Assembly: GCA_005883885.1 (NCBI GenBank)
Contig: VAYF01000026.1
Span: 1 to 6,435 of the forward strand
From: Actinomycetota bacterium
GTDB lineage: Bacteria; Actinomycetota; UBA4738; HRBIN12
DNA: 6,435 nucleotides
Direction: 5' to 3'
Each line of letters opens with the position of its first letter. Position 1 is the stretch's first letter. Positions 5,364-6,435 of this stretch are shown piece after piece. The notes under the pieces were generated by a model, which was not told the origin of the DNA, did not search any database, and saw only the letters and a list, made by a program, of their open reading frames with translations. Both the position numbers and the translations under genes were made by a program.

Positions 5364-6269
5364 CTACTCCCAGGCCTTGGGCCGGCCGCGACGCGCGACC
5401 GGCCGTGACCCTTCCCACGTGCGACGCCACGCCGGGGCCACCGGCCCGGCAAGCGACGGCGTCTCGCTCCGTTCCGCGCGCGAGATCGCGTCGAACCAGG
5501 TCGTCCGATCCTCGTCGAAGAGCCGCGCGACCGCCTGCTGCATCCGCAGCGACAGGCTCTGGTGGGTCTCGCCCTCCTGCGGATAGATCGGGTCGCCGTA
5601 CCGGATCGTGACGACGGGCCGGCCCTTGCCCGGCCACCAGCGGCCCTTCGGCATCGCCTGGTACGCGCCCACGATCGCGATCGGCACCAGCCCGACCCCC
5701 AGCTCGAGCGCGAGCCGCGACGCGCCGTGCCGGAACCGCTGCATGTGCCCGTCCGGCGTGCGGGTCCCTTCGGGGAACACCACGATCGACCAACCGTCGC
5801 GGACCAGCTCCCTCGCCTTGTCGATCCCCTTGCCGCCCCTGGATCGGTCGATCGGGAACCCCGCGTAGACGAGCGCCGTGAACGCCTGGCGCCACCAGAC
5901 GTCGAAGAAGTAATCGCGCGCGGCGCCGACGGCGGTCCTGCGCTGCCACCGATCCGGCAGCGTGCAGAGGATCAGGGTCGCGTCGAGGTGACTGGAATGG
6001 TTCGAGAAGAACACCACGGGGCCGCGAGCGTCCTGAAGGTGATCCATTCCGTAGACGCGGAGCGAGAGCTCGTTTCGGACGAGCGGGTGCATGATCCCTT
6101 GGAGGATCGCCTGCCGCGCGGCCACTCCCGCCTCGGTGCGCGCCCAGTCCGTCGGGAAGCCCACGTCTTCGCGGTCCTCGGTGTGCGGCTCCGCCGACCG
6201 CGGCACCATCGGGCGCCGTCCCCACCGGAACCCCCGGGCCATCTCCCTCAGCTCGTCGCGAGCGCTCAT
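5364..6269 (-). CDS. PlsC-type lysophospholipid / 1-acylglycerol-3-phosphate acyltransferase family protein
   Basis: A 301-residue protein with the acyltransferase block I catalytic motif NHSSHLD (His91 and Asp96, HX4D) and block III FPEGTR (165-170), followed by the block IV-like LVPIAIVG (194-201). The family transfers acyl chains from acyl-CoA or acyl-ACP to lysophosphatidate or related lipids at the inner face of the membrane. No clear transmembrane helix is seen, so it is probably a peripheral membrane protein. An N-terminal extension of about 60 residues and an Arg/Pro-rich tail (about 265-301) flank the core. The ATG at 6269 has a GAGGG Shine-Dalgarno five bases upstream that overlaps the previous stop codon, indicating an operon. 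The exact acceptor lipid is unknown. Confidence 0.93.
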   Translation of the reverse strand: MSARDELREMARGFRWGRRPMVPRSAEPHTEDREDVGFPTDWARTEAGVAARQAILQGIMHPLVRNELSLRVYGMDHLQDARGPVVFFSNHSSHLDATLILCTLPDRWQRRTAVGAARDYFFDVWWRQAFTALVYAGFPIDRSRGGKGIDKARELVRDGWSIVVFPEGTRTPDGHMQRFRHGASRLALELGVGLVPIAIVGAYQAMPKGRWWPGKGRPVVTIRYGDPIYPQEGETHQSLSLRMQQAVARLFDEDRTTWFDAISRAERSETPSLAGPVAPAWRRTWEGSRPVARRGRPKAWE

Positions 6270-6277
6270 GTCGTCCC

Positions 6278-6435
6278 TCAGCGGACGTCGGCGATCATGA
6301 TCGGCGGCGCGTGGAAGTACGTGATCGACGGCGAGGGCCCGACCGAGTCCTTCGCCATCTCCAGGGCGTCGCGGAGCGAATCGGCCCGGCGGTAGCCCAG
6401 GCGAGCCACGCTCTTGGGCTCGCCGCCGACGAAGA
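6278..6435 (-). CDS. C-terminal end of a conserved protein, possibly LarA-like (DUF2088); 5' part outside window
   Basis: Only the last 51 residues are visible, ending at a TGA eight bases before the acyltransferase start. The fragment reads VGGEPKSVARLGYRRADSL, then DALEMAKDSVG and SITYFHAPPIMIADVR. An alternating helix-strand pattern (a Rossmann-like tail) with this kind of ending recalls the C-terminal part of nickel-pincer lactate racemase-like DUF2088 proteins. This rests on remembered family patterns and is tentative. That it is the end of a real coding sequence is supported by the codon pattern, the tight spacing to the next gene, and the ribosome binding site that overlaps its stop. 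Confidence 0.55.
   Translation of the reverse strand, partial: FVGGEPKSVARLGYRRADSLRDALEMAKDSVGPSPSITYFHAPPIMIADVR

Noticed and set aside
4210..5586. A 458-codon plus-strand frame over the nucleotidyltransferase and TetR genes
   Set aside because: It overlaps two well-supported genes in other frames and shows no domain or start signal of its own.
5359..6225. A fused acyltransferase-TetR protein from one long minus-strand frame
   Set aside because: The upstream part is out of frame with the acyltransferase motifs and reads as Arg/Gly-rich shadow sequence; separate genes each have their own ribosome binding site.

Overview
The window is very GC-rich bacterial DNA with tightly packed genes, GTG/TTG starts, TANNNT-type -10 boxes close to start codons and actinobacterial gene families (cyclase-ATPase signalling protein, TetR regulators, stand-alone rpsD). 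It most resembles an actinomycetote chromosome, probably from an uncultured lineage. This assignment is inference; no sequence comparison was possible.

Left block, minus strand (1-3158): an ADP-ribosylglycohydrolase-family gene is followed 19 bases later by a large class III nucleotide cyclase gene that leaves the window at base 1. The cyclase continues into a P-loop STAND/AAA-type ATPase and a helical repeat region. Its last visible residues look like the start of a family 5 solute-binding protein domain. Two perfect hairpins lie in the glycohydrolase gene shortly before the cyclase start.

Middle block, plus strand (3205-4750): rpsD (ribosomal protein S4) runs divergently from the glycohydrolase, 46 bases away. 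A 134-base gap after rpsD holds a terminator-like hairpin, two tandem GTTCC-N7-GGAAC sites that together form a 39-bp near-perfect palindrome, a third half-site in the same 20-bp register, a 12-bp palindrome over a candidate -35, and a -10 box placed for a leaderless message. This gap precedes a two-gene cassette: an Xre-type DNA-binding protein and a Pol-beta-fold nucleotidyltransferase, joined by a 4-base TTGA overlap. The layout is that of a toxin-antitoxin module with its own operator region.

Right block, minus strand (4747-6435): the 3' end of a gene tentatively of the LarA-like (DUF2088) family, then a PlsC-type acyltransferase, then a TetR regulator, with gaps of 8 and 5 bases, so probably one operon. 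The TetR and nucleotidyltransferase genes converge and their stop codons overlap in a single CTAA.

The most interesting parts are the rpsD-nucleotidyltransferase interval with its phased operator array, and the multidomain cyclase in a pair with a glycohydrolase that has a changed metal motif.
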